Origin: Sordaria brevicollis | Taxonomy: Eukaryota > Ascomycota > Sordariomycetes > Sordariales > Sordariaceae | NCBI GenBank assembly: GCA_033439795.1 | Contig: JAUTDP010000006.1 | Location: 1,054,001 to 1,118,000, forward strand | Reading direction: 5' to 3' | Length of the DNA: 64,000 nucleotides | Part shown: in pieces, positions 37,878 through 49,700 of the stretch | Numbering within the stretch: the first letter of the stretch is position 1 | Layout of the letters: every line of letters begins with the position of its first letter | Position numbers and translations under genes: made by a program | Notes under the pieces: model-generated | What the model was told of the DNA's origin: nothing | Databases searched by the model: none | What the model saw: only the letters and a program-made list of their open reading frames with translations

Positions 37878-38513
37878 GGACCGAAGGTGCGCGAGTAGTT
37901 TGGATAGGAGGGTTGGCTTTGGTTGGCTGCTCCGCTTCTTCATTTTGACGGGACAGAATCGCGGCGTGACAGCATTGCGTGTTCTTAAAGCTTGACAGGG
38001 TGTAGTCAGCCTCAACAAAGATGACAAGGTTGTCCTACTGAGAACGTGGCGGCTTTTGAACCTTGGTTGGTGGGCAAAAGGCAACCCACAAGCAGGTCCG
38101 GATTTGGAAGATCATGGAAGCATTTTACGTGGTTTCGAAAACGGCAGGTCATCACATTCTCAAGTTAGGGCCGATAAAACTGTGCAGGCTGGTTGCAGTA
38201 CGGCAGGGCAGAAGGGGCATGGCATGCGATGGATGGGAGACCTTCACATTGGTTTTAAAACGGGCAAAGAAGAGGCTTAGACCGGCCAGCGTTATCAAAA
38301 GAGCGTTTTGATTCCAGAGGCCTTTTTTTACAGTTTCCCAAAGACGTCGAGGGACGGCTTCAAGTTAATTGCTATTTTTCACGTAGCAGCGACAGGAAGG
38401 GGACAGCAGAATGATGGTCAATACCAGGTATCATTTCTACACTGCTATTTAGTCTTTGAGAATACCAGGTCCAAAGTAACCGTAGGTGTGAGTTGGAGAC
38501 CAAGCAACACCTA
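37878..38513. other. TFIIB 3' flank, no supported gene
   Basis: Untranslated and intergenic DNA up to the inverted-repeat element. Short open frames here lack any feature. Confidence 0.55.
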
Positions 38514-38945
38514 CTCTCTTGCAGAGAGTAGGGGATAAAATTGAGGGACAGACCAATTTCGAGGGACAGGAATGTCCGTGCACACCGTCATCTACACCCA
38601 AATATCAACATTAAATCAACCATCTAAATTCAAGATTCTAATATTTTTAAATAAAAAAAATTATTGGATATTGTTCAGAATCTCCTCTTTTAACCATTTA
38701 TTTTGCTTTACTTAAAAGATGTAAATATTAACAATAATATTTTTTGCTATAGTACATTGACGGCTGTTCTTCTTTGTGTTTGTTTGAACTTTTTGGAGGT
38801 AGCGATTTGGAGAATTTGAAATAAGGAGGGAAAATCAGTTAAGATTTGTATGTATTTCACTAAGAAACCTTAATGGGCACGGACTTCGTTGTCCCTCTGA
38901 AAAGGGCCTGTCCCTCAATTTTATCCCCCACTCTCTGCAAGAGAG
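38514..38945. mobile_element. 432-bp MITE-like element with hairpin-tipped inverted repeats
   Basis: The outer 41 bases form terminal inverted repeats, 38514-38554 and 38905-38945, that match at 39 of 41 positions; both differences are transitions. They begin CTCTCTTGCAGAGAG and continue with GGGGATAAAATTGAGGGACAG. A weaker inverted match continues inward to about 80 bases (GAGGGACA and GTCCGTGC on both sides). The core from about 38600 to 38800 is AT-rich and has no coding capacity. Each tip is itself a hairpin with a three-base loop: on the left CCTACTCTCT-TGC-AGAGAGTAGG at 38510-38532. No clean target duplication is visible. I infer a non-autonomous DNA transposon, partly mutated by RIP. 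Confidence 0.75.
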
Positions 38946-39401
38946 GGGGGATAGCGAGCGAACCTCATACCCACGGTTAGACAGGTTATCGAAGATATTC
39001 AAGTCCAACACCACTCACTGCAAGGGATAAAGTGATGTGATCCTGCACTGCAATGCGGCGTTCGGGTTGAGTGCAGTGCAATCGGGTGCGCCCGAGATAG
39101 ACACAGTGTGAAGTGAAGCCGTTGCACCTCGGGAATCACAGTGAATATTGCCCATTCACTGTACACGCCAAGTGGGGCCAATGGAGCAAGTCACTTCGTG
39201 CGCAAACCACCGCTGCACTTAGCACCAACTGCAGCCCGGGCGCCTTCACGTCTCCCGTCTGTCAACCGCGTCTCATTGATTTTGACATCGTCATCTCCAA
39301 CCCCAAACAAAAACCGAACCGCCCGACCTCCTTTGCGCCCACACTCCCAACACGACCGACCACTCATTGCACCGAATACATCACACATTGTCTTCGCTAA
39401 A

Positions 39402-41219
39402 ATGCCTTCTCGGCGATCAGGCCGCGCGGCCGCGAAACGCGCGCAACAGGCCCTTGGTAAGTTGGTTTGCATATTAATTTATCCTCGAGTCCTCCCTTCA
39501 TGTGCTTGTACAATTCTGTTCCATTTCCACGTCAAGTCGTTGTGCTTCCACAAAAAACAATAACCCCCACACGGATCCTTCCCTTACCGAACCACCAGTC
39601 GCTGACCAAAGGCTTCCACCCAACAGAAAGCACTCCAAAGACGTTCGAAGGTCTAGACGACGATGAGCCCATGCCCGATGCCGATCAGGACGATGTCGAA
39701 CCACAAAGAGATGGCGAAGATGAGGTCGAGAAGGACGATGAGTCGGGTGGTGATGACCACGAAGAAGAGGAAGCCCCAGAGGAAGACGAGTCGGGCAAGA
39801 GCCCAAGCCCTCCCCCAGAGCCTGTCATCCGCCGCCGACGCTTAGGCCGACCACCAAAGAACCGACCTCCCGACTGGGACACTCTGCCGATCGAACCGCC
39901 CAATCGCGACGAGAACACTCCGCGCCGCCGCGGTCGTGGAGGATGGAGGGGCAGAGGTGGTCGCAAGGGCCAGCATTTCCAACCAACCCAGCAGTCTATC
40001 GATAAGGATGGTACCGTTCTTGATATTATCAACGACGAGGTGGACCTTCCTGAAGATCCCGAGGGCGAGAAGAAGGTTGATAAGCTGGGAAATCTGATGG
40101 ATGGACGAGAGTACCGTTGCCGCACATTCACCGTTCTCGGCCGTGGAGATCGTCTATACATGCTTTCGACCGAGCCAGCACGTTGCGTCGGTTTCAGAGA
40201 TTCGTATCTCTTTTTCACCAAGCACAGAAAGCTCTACAAGATAATTGTGAACGAAGAGGAAAAGCGGGACATGATCGAGCGCGAGATCATCCCACACAGC
40301 TACAAGGGTCGTACCATAGGTATCGTGACAGCACGCTCAGTGTTCCGCGAGTTCGGCGCTCTGATCATTGTCGGTGGACGGAGGATCGTTGACGACTACG
40401 AGGTCGCCAAGGCGCGGGAGGAGGGTGTTGTTGAGGGCGAGTTAGCCGATCCCAACGATATCTTCGAGCCAGGAAAGCCTTACAACAAGAACCAGTACGT
40501 GGCGTGGCACGGCGCAAGCTCGGTTTACCATTCAAACATACCTTCAGTACCACAGCAAAGCGCCAAGGTTGCCCCAGCTAAGCGCCGGATTGCCGTCAAC
40601 GATGTCAACTGGCAGTTGGAGCATGCTCGCGAAGCCAGGTAGGCATTATATTTCTCAACATTTTACTGAGACAGGACACAAGACCGCTAACACATTTCTA
40701 CACAGCAACTTCAACAGCATCCTTACCAGCGTCCGCCGCGCCAATCTCAACGGTGTCTACGACATCCACACCAACCAGATGCACTACCCACGCATCATCC
40801 AGCCTACACACGCCCGTATTCAGCAGGTGGTAGACTCTGAGGATACTTCCTCATCGTCGTCCTCGGGTCTTCCTCCCATCAAACCCTCCATATCCCGCAA
40901 CTTCCTCATCACCGACGTGGAAGTCGAGCTGCCACCCGCCGGCATTTCCCCGGCCGCCTACGAGGTGCCCTTCCGCACGTCACCCGCCGACCGGGCTGCG
41001 TCCGCGCGCGCCGACTTCCTGTCCCCCTTCAAGGGCTTGAGCGCAGTGCCCGACGATATCAGGGAGCTGTTGCCCGAGGAGTGCAGGAAAGCGTTCGATA
41101 GCGCCGTCAAGAACGAGGACGAGTGGTTTAGCAAGTGGGGTGACGAGAAGGATACGATGTGTCGTCGCGACCCGGTGATCGATAAGGCTATTGTGCCTTA
41201 TAGCATGAACATCCAGTGA
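39402..41219 (+). CDS. rsc7: RSC7/Npl6-type subunit of a SWI/SNF-class remodeller
   Basis: Three exons, 39402-39456, 39627-40638 and 40706-41219, give 526 residues. The first intron (GTAAGT...CAACAG) joins RAQQAL to ESTPKTFEG; the second (GTAGGC...CACAG) joins EHAREA to SNFNSIL. The N-terminus is basic (PSRRSGRAAAKRAQQ) and then strongly acidic. A KRPRG-like basic segment, RRRRLGRPPKNRPP, resembles an AT-hook. The conserved RSC7/Swp82 domain spans about residues 205-335: EYRCRTFTVLGRGDRLYMLS, then FRDSYLFFTKHRKLYKI and RTIGIVTARSVFREFGALII. Its partners are the other RSC or SWI/SNF subunits in the nucleus, where it helps remodel nucleosomes. The next start downstream would remove the basic N-terminus, so I prefer the first ATG. 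Confidence 0.92.
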
Positions 41220-44200
41220 GGAAGCTTTTTGGCCTTCCTCGTATGAGGAAATTTGGAACTGGCATGAGCTTGTTATTCTGGCTTGGATACAGGCTTAAAT
41301 TGTCGTGATAACGAAGGCTCATCAGCCATTATCTTGGTCCAGTGCTAGAGGCTTGGTTGCCACGGTTTTGCTACATTCGAGTCTATGCCGTGGCTAGAGA
41401 AGGTCATTGCTCAATGATCATCATACATCTAGAGATTGATAAGTCTCTTGGGAGTGCATTCCTTCATGCTCTTGCACGAGGAACATCGGAAACATGGAGG
41501 GCTCGAACGACATGAATGATTGGTATTGGCTGGGGTCTAGAAGGAAACAGCTACAACCAAAGGGGAAATCAAAGGGGATCTGGTTGCTCGCTGGAGACGT
41601 GGTACTCATTTATCATCTAGCATTTTTTTTCAGCCGGATTCGATCAAGCCGTTATGAAAACAAGGAGCATGTATTTGTTGGCTGAGCCATTGTGGTATGA
41701 AGAGGGGGAAAATGACCAAAGCTCAGTAGTCTTGTCGATCTTATAATATACCCAGCGTATAGGCACCCCCATTGTCCATCATGCCATCACTTGCTCCTCA
41801 ATTTTACGCAGTCAGATCTCGCAGTGTCTGTATTGCGTATACCCTATTCGACAGCTGATGGGTTGAACTTATCAGTTGCACCGGATGCCCTCACCAGTTC
41901 CTAAAAATGCCTTGTACACATGAGCGCGAGACCAGGCAATGGGCAAAAATAAGATTACTGCCCACAAGACTGCCCAACCTGGGTTGCATTGTCTTGAGGC
42001 CACGATGATAATATGTGTGGGTTACTTACAACTCACAAGCTTCAGCCCAGGCCTACCGTCTAGTGTGCTCAACACGCTTGTTACCATTCCTGCTGTCGAC
42101 CTATCTCTCTCACTCTCTCCCTCCTCTGATCCCAACGTTGGTAACGCAACGATATCTTGTCGAGTACTATATGTACCGAAGTACGATCTGGGCTAGGTAT
42201 AGCAGTCACTACTTCATTTCCATAAAGTACGCCAGGGTGGCCAAATGTTTTCAGAAGTTTCGTCCTAGCAAAGCTAGAAGAGAAGATGAAGTGAGCTGTG
42301 CTATCCCGAATGGGTTTACCTTCCCATAATACTGGAGTGTCTCGAGATTGGACTGGTGTTATCTATGGTGCAGCTTACGCTCAATCCACTGGTTCATTCC
42401 TCCATCTGTCTATAGTGTCTATCTCTAGGACTCGGAGGTCGTGCCGGTTTGTATGTATCAACGGCATTTACATAGTAACTGCCAAAAGAAGGAAACCCAG
42501 AGACTCCTCTTAGACCTCTACTCTACAAGATCCAAAGTCTGATGAACTTAACTTCTGCCTAGGCTGAGATCAGGGCCTATCTTGGGATGTAGGAACTGGT
42601 TTGGATCGGTTTCACACTCGCCTGGGTCTGTGGTATTAGATAGATTCATCTCCAGGCTTCGAAGACTCAAATTCTGCGACCTGCGTGGTATGAGCAAGTA
42701 CCTGAACTCATCTACGTACGTGATGGCAGCGTCATCGTCATCATCGTTGGTAGTGTCCACTGCTAGGTACCCGGCTGAGATACTTGTGCCCTTACAAAGA
42801 GCAAACATCTTGTAGCTTGTATCGTGGTCTTCTCATCCACGCAACATGCATCTCGCTGCCTGTATTGTTCTTGACTATCCTCCTTCCCTTTCACATGTCA
42901 GACGCGTAGCCACGATGACAATGGCGATGGTTCAGATCGTTATGTCCTGATCCATGTAGATGGTATGCACTTTATGTCAACCAGGCTAGTTATCGAGCGG
43001 TTGCCTACCATCGACACCCACATTTCTTTAAGGTTCATGACAACACCCATGGATATATAGTCTTTATTGACTACCTGTTGTAGTCATCACTTAATTATCT
43101 ATCCTTTCAGGGTTCTGCTAGTGAGTGGTCCGTCAGTTTGTTCATGCACTTTGGACTATAGTACTATCGTAATGCCAGGCGGCTAAGTACCATCGTTTAT
43201 CAGCCGAGTTGTTAGATACGTATACTTTCTTTTTGACATTCGGAACGATGAGCATCACTTGAGAGAGCCTCCAATTAGTCCGACTCGAAAGTGAACCGGA
43301 CCGAAACCGGGTATGGTCATAAACAGCTGTTTTGCAGCCCCCAAAGAAGGGGAACAGAAAGCAAGCTAGCGGGCCGACTTGAGCAAGAACCAGATTCGAG
43401 AAGAGTCACCTGGTGTGTCAGTCGAAGCACATTTACCTACTTGTTCACAATGCGTTTTGGTATAAGCTTCTTTTCCTTCGCTAGCCGAGACCAACACAAA
43501 AACGTCTGTTCGGCTGTAGCGATGACACGATATGGACTAAATACCGAACCTCAGCTGAGCTGACACGAAACTTGGCCGGTACGCACGCTTTGGCCTGACC
43601 ACAATAAAGTTTGAAGCAGACGTGATGGGATGACTCGGCGAAAGGATGAACTGACAACTTGAATCAATCAACATGGCAACGAACGGTCGTGAAAGAAAAC
43701 CCAAAAGGGAAGTTGAGATGCCGATGTGTTGGAGGGCAAAATGATGAAAGTTGAATCCACAACGACAAACACACGGTACCCCACCAACGCCCGTCATAGC
43801 AAATCCCAAGTGGAAGTTGTCGTTGTCTGTGACCAAACCATCTTTATTGGAGATTCATCTTGGCTACCCGAATGTTAGGTAGAAGAAAATTGCCACTGGA
43901 AGTTCTTCGAAAGTCGAATACGTAGCAGTCCGTGGGGGGTTACTCGGTACCGCCAGGACTGCCTGGGAGCCTGGGATTAAAGTACAACCGGATCGTAGCT
44001 GAGTGTGTAACTTCTTTTCCAAACAACGCCCACAATGTCGAGACTTCCAAGCTTGTTTGAGAAGCCGGTTCATGACGATATGCACTGACTGACAGTAACG
44101 GAGTTCTGTGTGGTTCGTGTTACGTTCGAAGAAGAAGGGTCGTATCGCGAGTACGTAAACATCGTGAGTCAAAGGTACGTTATGTTTTATTGGGGCATCT

Positions 44201-44572
44201 CTGTTGATCACAACTCGAGTGTTGAAGGGGGAAAAAGAGAGTTGCCTGTCCTGTCCTGTCTCGCCTGCCACCACGACACACGACAAAAGAGGACCGACGA
44301 TCTCTTAGCCGGCCGTGGCTCGTGGGAAAATGATCAAAATCCGGGGACTTCCATAACATGCCACATGCTACTTTCATTCCGAGATCAGCATTGAGAGTCG
44401 TCAAAAAGGGTCCTTCTTTCTCCAGAGACAAGCAAGGACAAGGTCACTCTTGGTGACTCTTCCTTCGTTCCGGACTCTGTGTCATCATTCCATCCATCGC
44501 ATTGTTCCGTTGCTCGTTATGTACGAACCTTCCTTCCTTCACGGGAATTTGTGTAAGGAGGGGTTGTTGCTT

Positions 44573-44607
44573 CCCCCCCCCCCCCCCCCCTTTTTTTTTT
44601 TTTTTTT
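44573..44607. repeat. C18T17 homopolymer pair
   Basis: Eighteen C are followed directly by seventeen T, making a 35-base polypyrimidine strand of two pure blocks. Confidence 0.85.
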
Positions 44608-46312
44608 ATTGCCCCTCTCCTCACACCTTCGTGGGATGATGCTTCTGGGATTGGTCCGTCCGCACTTCTTCTAAGACACCACACGATGCATTCCACATAG
44701 GGTTGTTGTTACCAACTTTTTCTTTGGTCTGTTATGCGGGTGAGATGAGAGAGATCTGCTCAATCTTGGACTGTTTTGTGGTCCAACAGTGTTGAGAGAA
44801 CACGGGGTTCTTCTCATGTCTTGCCTGCCCTGCCTGCAGTGCAGCCCTTGGCTGTAGCCTGAACTGCCCAACTGATGTCTGCAGTAGTTCGATGTTGAAG
44901 GCATCGTCAGCTTGCCCCACGTGCTCTGGTGTCGTTGCTGCTGATGACTTTGTTCCTGGAGCGTCAACATCCACATATGCAGAGCGGGGGAAGAAGATGA
45001 AATGGAGATGGAGTTCAAGCTGCGCATGATTTTGGCAGAGAGCATTGCTCAGCTCAAACAGTCAAGCTGCCTGCCAGTGATGCGGAGAGAGTCGCAAAGT
45101 ACCTGCATACCTCTACAACTGCAATGCGAAGAGGGGCTTCATCGAGCAGTTGACGTTACAACTTTCTTTCCTAGCGCTCCCGCTCGGAGGAATGCTTCCT
45201 TCCTTCGTTCCTTTTGCGCCGTTCTGTTTCGCCTTTTCCAAATTGCAGAAGCGACGGAAGCGCCCGATACGACCCTCTTCTTCTCCTGGACTCTCGACAT
45301 GCTGCATAGCAACGAAACCGAAGTGTGTTTTGTCAGCTGCATGAAAAAAGAGACCGCCGAGACCTCGAACTGCTGGAAATCCCTCTCCCCACCCGGACGC
45401 CTGTACAATGGGTTTCTATTGGTCAGTTCTCATATCTTGATTCTCCACCAACCAAGACCCTTTTTGCTTGACTGTCGTTTTTTATTTTACGCAAGCAAGA
45501 AAAAGCTTTTGCTGGCCACGAGGAACGCACCAGCAGCAGGCCAGCAGCAGCCTCGGGGGAAAGATTGACACGTTCGAAGCGAGGCTTGCTAGCCCTGCAG
45601 TAGTACGGTATCGTAAAAAGCGAGTTTACAAATCCTACATAATGGAAACGTGGGCGTGAGGCCCGGCTGACGGCTGGTGATGAAGAAGAGCTCCTTCCAA
45701 CTCGGGGGTGGGAATAAGGGGGCAGTCCTCACTCCTCCCACCCAAGCCACCATTATCGTAGTGATGGTGGAGATGAGAGACCAGTGAAAAAAGGTACGGC
45801 TACGGCACATGATCGGTCACGAGAAAAGCCCGCGGGACGGAGACGTCTTGTTGGGGCAACCCGAGATTGATAGGAAGAAGCGAGGGCCAGCGGCAGGACT
45901 GCAGGAGTTGTTGTTGTCCACACACGGAGTGTCGTTGACGCACATGGCAGGCCATCAGGGTCGCGTTTTGCCAATGTCGTATCGGGCCTGCGTCTTTGGT
46001 GGAAAGAGAAAAGAGAAAAGCCGAAGAAAAAAAAAACTTTCTTCAAGATCCTCGACTGGGTAACCTGGAATTCCAGGGATTGCGCGGCGCGGGGGGCTGG
46101 GCTGGGGGAGAAAAAGATGGAGAAAAAGAAGAACAAAGTGAGGTTCTGCGGCATATTTTTTTTTTTTTCTCTCTTCAGTGCAGTGCTTCCCGATCGAAAG
46201 CTTCCGGTGTTCATCAATGTTCCCTCACTGCATGCAGCGGTCCTCTGTGGACGACGCTACTGCAGCTTCATTTTTCTGTACACACAAGAGTCGCATTTCC
46301 GCTTTCTTCCCT

Positions 46313-46330
46313 CTGCTGCTGCTGCTGCTG
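46313..46330. repeat. CTG trinucleotide repeat
   Basis: Six tandem CTG units in non-coding DNA. Confidence 0.8.
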
Positions 46331-46683
46331 GTGAGGGGTGTTCCTTGTTTCTGCCCAACCAACCACACCCACGCCGATTCTAGCCAGGTATAACTTGGAG
46401 TTGATGGTGAGAGCCAGAAGCGTATGGACGACAGCAGTGCCACTGTGTGCTAGAGAGACGTACGCCAGGAGGCCATGGGAAGGAAGACCGGCAGCCACCG
46501 GGCCACTTCCACACAGGCCACAACAGATTCGCATCCGGATCACCCGACACGGACACTCGGAGCACAGAGAGCTAGAGAAATACTCCGGCAATTCACTAGA
46601 CGGGAACTTCCGGGCGGAGACGGGAGGCGGCGTTGAACTCCCAACTTGGGTCTCGGACCGGACGACGATCTCAAAGGACCGAA

Positions 46684-46713
46684 GACGACGACGACGACGA
46701 CGACGACGACGAC
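46684..46713. repeat. GAC trinucleotide repeat
   Basis: Ten tandem GAC units in non-coding DNA. Confidence 0.85.
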
Positions 46714-49700
46714 AACGGCAGTGAATTTTATATCTCATTTTGGTGACGAGCCTGGTTGACACTGCGTCTCGACTAGGTACCCCCGCTAACCTCGAGGCTG
46801 CACATGCCTCCTTCAGCACCGAGCTCCTTCGAGATTCCATTGCTTGCTGACACCGTTGAAGCATGGTCGCTGGCTTTTACGGGCATGTGATCAGCCTGAC
46901 TCTCTGTGAAGCTCTGCGATATGGTATATTGATGGCTGCCTGTCACGTCGTGGTAGGAACAATGGACGTTCTCTCGAACTTGTGGTTCGAGTTTTGTCTT
47001 AAAAGCCTTGTAATGTGAGGGTAGTTTCGGCTGTTCGTCTTCAGAGTGGAAGAGGACAAGGAGACGTCACCCTCCAGCTCATCACTCACAGTCGTTGTGA
47101 TGCTAGGCACGTGAGGCTGTGGTCCCGTCATCACAATCTGCTTACACAGCCAATGACATGATGCACCTTCATCACTGGACCTGGAATCAATTCGGACGTC
47201 TCGGAGTGCTGCAAAGAGTTACTCAACGCCAACGGTTGCCAAGCGAGAATGTCAAATTGGATTGGGTGATGTGGTCGCTGTTGTTCGAGCACAGCAAGTG
47301 AGCAAGCGGTAAGAAAGTCGCTCAGAGCCAACTGAAGGTTACGTGTTGATAAGAATGACAGTCATGCACCATCTGTGCCGCCGCCAGATACTACGTTGTG
47401 TTGATTTATTGTGCCTCATGAAAACGCAGAACTGGCTTGGAATAGTGTTGATATGGCATGCAAAGTGCTGAATGTCTTGGGTTGTTACCGGGTGTATGCG
47501 GGCCACATACGACTTGAAGTTTGAGTCTGAACTACTCTGGATTTGCTGTGTTGCCGACTTATCACCGCCTCAAATGATTCCAAGTTTGGCATGATTGAGA
47601 GGTCGAGTGACTGACAGCTAGATAGCTCTCGACCTGGCAAGTCTGCCACATTGACGATCGACTTGCTACTTCTTTTTCAGCATTGCCGTTGCAAGATGAC
47701 AACCATGCTCACCCTTACTCCGTATGCTCTTAGAAGACAGGCTGTACTTTTACCCTCGTGACCTAAAAGCCTTTCGACGATCAGAGCCACCGTACAATAC
47801 TCACCCAGTCGATCTTGATGTTTGTTTATCCTGACTCACTGATGTGGTGTGGTGTGGTGTCTGTTGTCTGTTGAGAAATCGAATCTTGAAGGCTGGAAGA
47901 CGTCCCCACTAGTAGCGTAAATGCCCGGGTCGGACCACTCAGAAGTAAGGAAAAGAAAAAGAGCCGGCTACAGAGGCACAGCCAACAGCGAGGGTCCGGG
48001 CAGTTCGCGGAGCTATCGGCCCTTGACCGCTTCTCAAGATCTGGTGCCATTGTGAGAGCCACGGTCGACGCTGTGCTTTCCTTGTGCAACTGCTTCTGTC
48101 TCGCACAAGGGGGGGTTTATCTAGCGCAGCCGAAACTGGTCAACACCAAATTCTCAAATCCAACATGGGTGTCTCGAGGGCTGGAAGATTTGGAGAAAAC
48201 CCCTGGCAAGTCTGCGACTGGCCTTTCCCGGTCTGTTTTTTACCATCGATTTGAAAGCCGCTTTCTATGGACCATGACTCGTGCCGGAGATACGGGTCGT
48301 GATAGCCCGGTCCTGAAAATGGGATGCGATATGAAGCTCCGATGGTACTTTGAACGTAGGGAAGTTGACTTTCAGTCAGGACGTTGGTTGAATGAAACTT
48401 GGGAAGATTGAACAATGTATCTTCAGAAGTGTTATGAACTCTCGTCGGTATCCTCTCAAAGGACATTAGACAGCCACAGCAAAGATCTCATCTCTGTTCG
48501 CAACATTGTCACCGGTACCAAGGTTCATGACGGTGATGATGGTGATGGAAATGCTTGCTAACCTTTGGCGTATCTCTGTGGGTCTAACATCGCGGATTAG
48601 ACTCCATTCCGAGGCTAGTCTCATTGCTGGGGCATTGTTGCTGGACGGATTCGAGATTTTTTTTTAGGGGATCAGAGAGTGGACAAGCCCTTGAAAATCC
48701 CAACTCTCCAGGCCACCCCAACCAGGCCCTCCGCTGTCCGTGTTCCTGGAAAGGCGTGCGAGGCGTAGTCGACACAGTCTTTTCCGTCGTGCCATGGGGT
48801 GGCTGGCTGGCCGCGGATGGGTGCAGTCACTGCAGTGGGCGTGGAGGGGAGGGCGTGGGTTGGGAAGGTGTCGGCGCCCAGCGAGCCCATGGTAAGGCCA
48901 AGCCATTGACGATCCCCGTCCCGATGTGGCATTTTTGGTGGTATTTTTGGACTTCCAGAGACCCTGGATGCCAACCTGCCCACCGTCACCGTAGGGGACG
49001 TCCACGAGGTCATGAACCCTTTTTCTTTTCGAACGGCTTCGATGACTCGTTCTGGCCATCGCCGTTGGAGACCTGCCTGATAATGCAGATGACCGCGTGA
49101 AATGATCGAGGCCCAAGATGAAGGAACATACTATGGAGGTGCCCTCTGGTGAGAGAGAAGACAGCGGAGCCTGTAAATTGCGGAGGATTGAATCCGCTCC
49201 ACGACGGGAGCGTCCATTTCGGGTCCAGGTACCGTCTAGTTGATAGAGATATAAAACACTCACTTTCAAGCGAGAAGAGAGCTGGAGAACCGCGGCGTAA
49301 TCGCCTATTCCTTCTCACACGAGGGGAAATGGCATCGACCGAAGAGGGGAGACGCGCATGCCGTCTTCAGTGTTTCACTACACTTGGGGTGATGGCTGCC
49401 CTATAGGAAATAGGAAGGAGGAGGAAGGCACAACACGCCGCGTCAAGATGCAGTGCTCGGAGCAGATGACTGCCTGTGTGGGAGCTCTTTCCTAGAATAC
49501 GCACCGGGTGCGCAGGAACGACCTGGTGATTCAAAACGCATTGAGTGCAGAGTTGCACTGGAAACAACATCAAAAAGCACATGGAATGAATGCGGAATTG
49601 TTCCAAAGTATTCCTGTCCTCACTTCCGTCCGATTGACATTGACCTTCGGACACAGCATCGCATGTCTGCTCTATCTGCCCATGTGGAAAGTCAGGGCTC

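Noticed and set aside
36819..38084. 421-codon antisense frame over TFIIB
   Set aside because: Shadow of a strongly biased housekeeping gene; no features of its own.
46268..46864. 198-codon minus-strand frame in the gene-poor region
   Set aside because: Composition reflects the GAC and CTG repeats; no domain and no conserved-looking segment.
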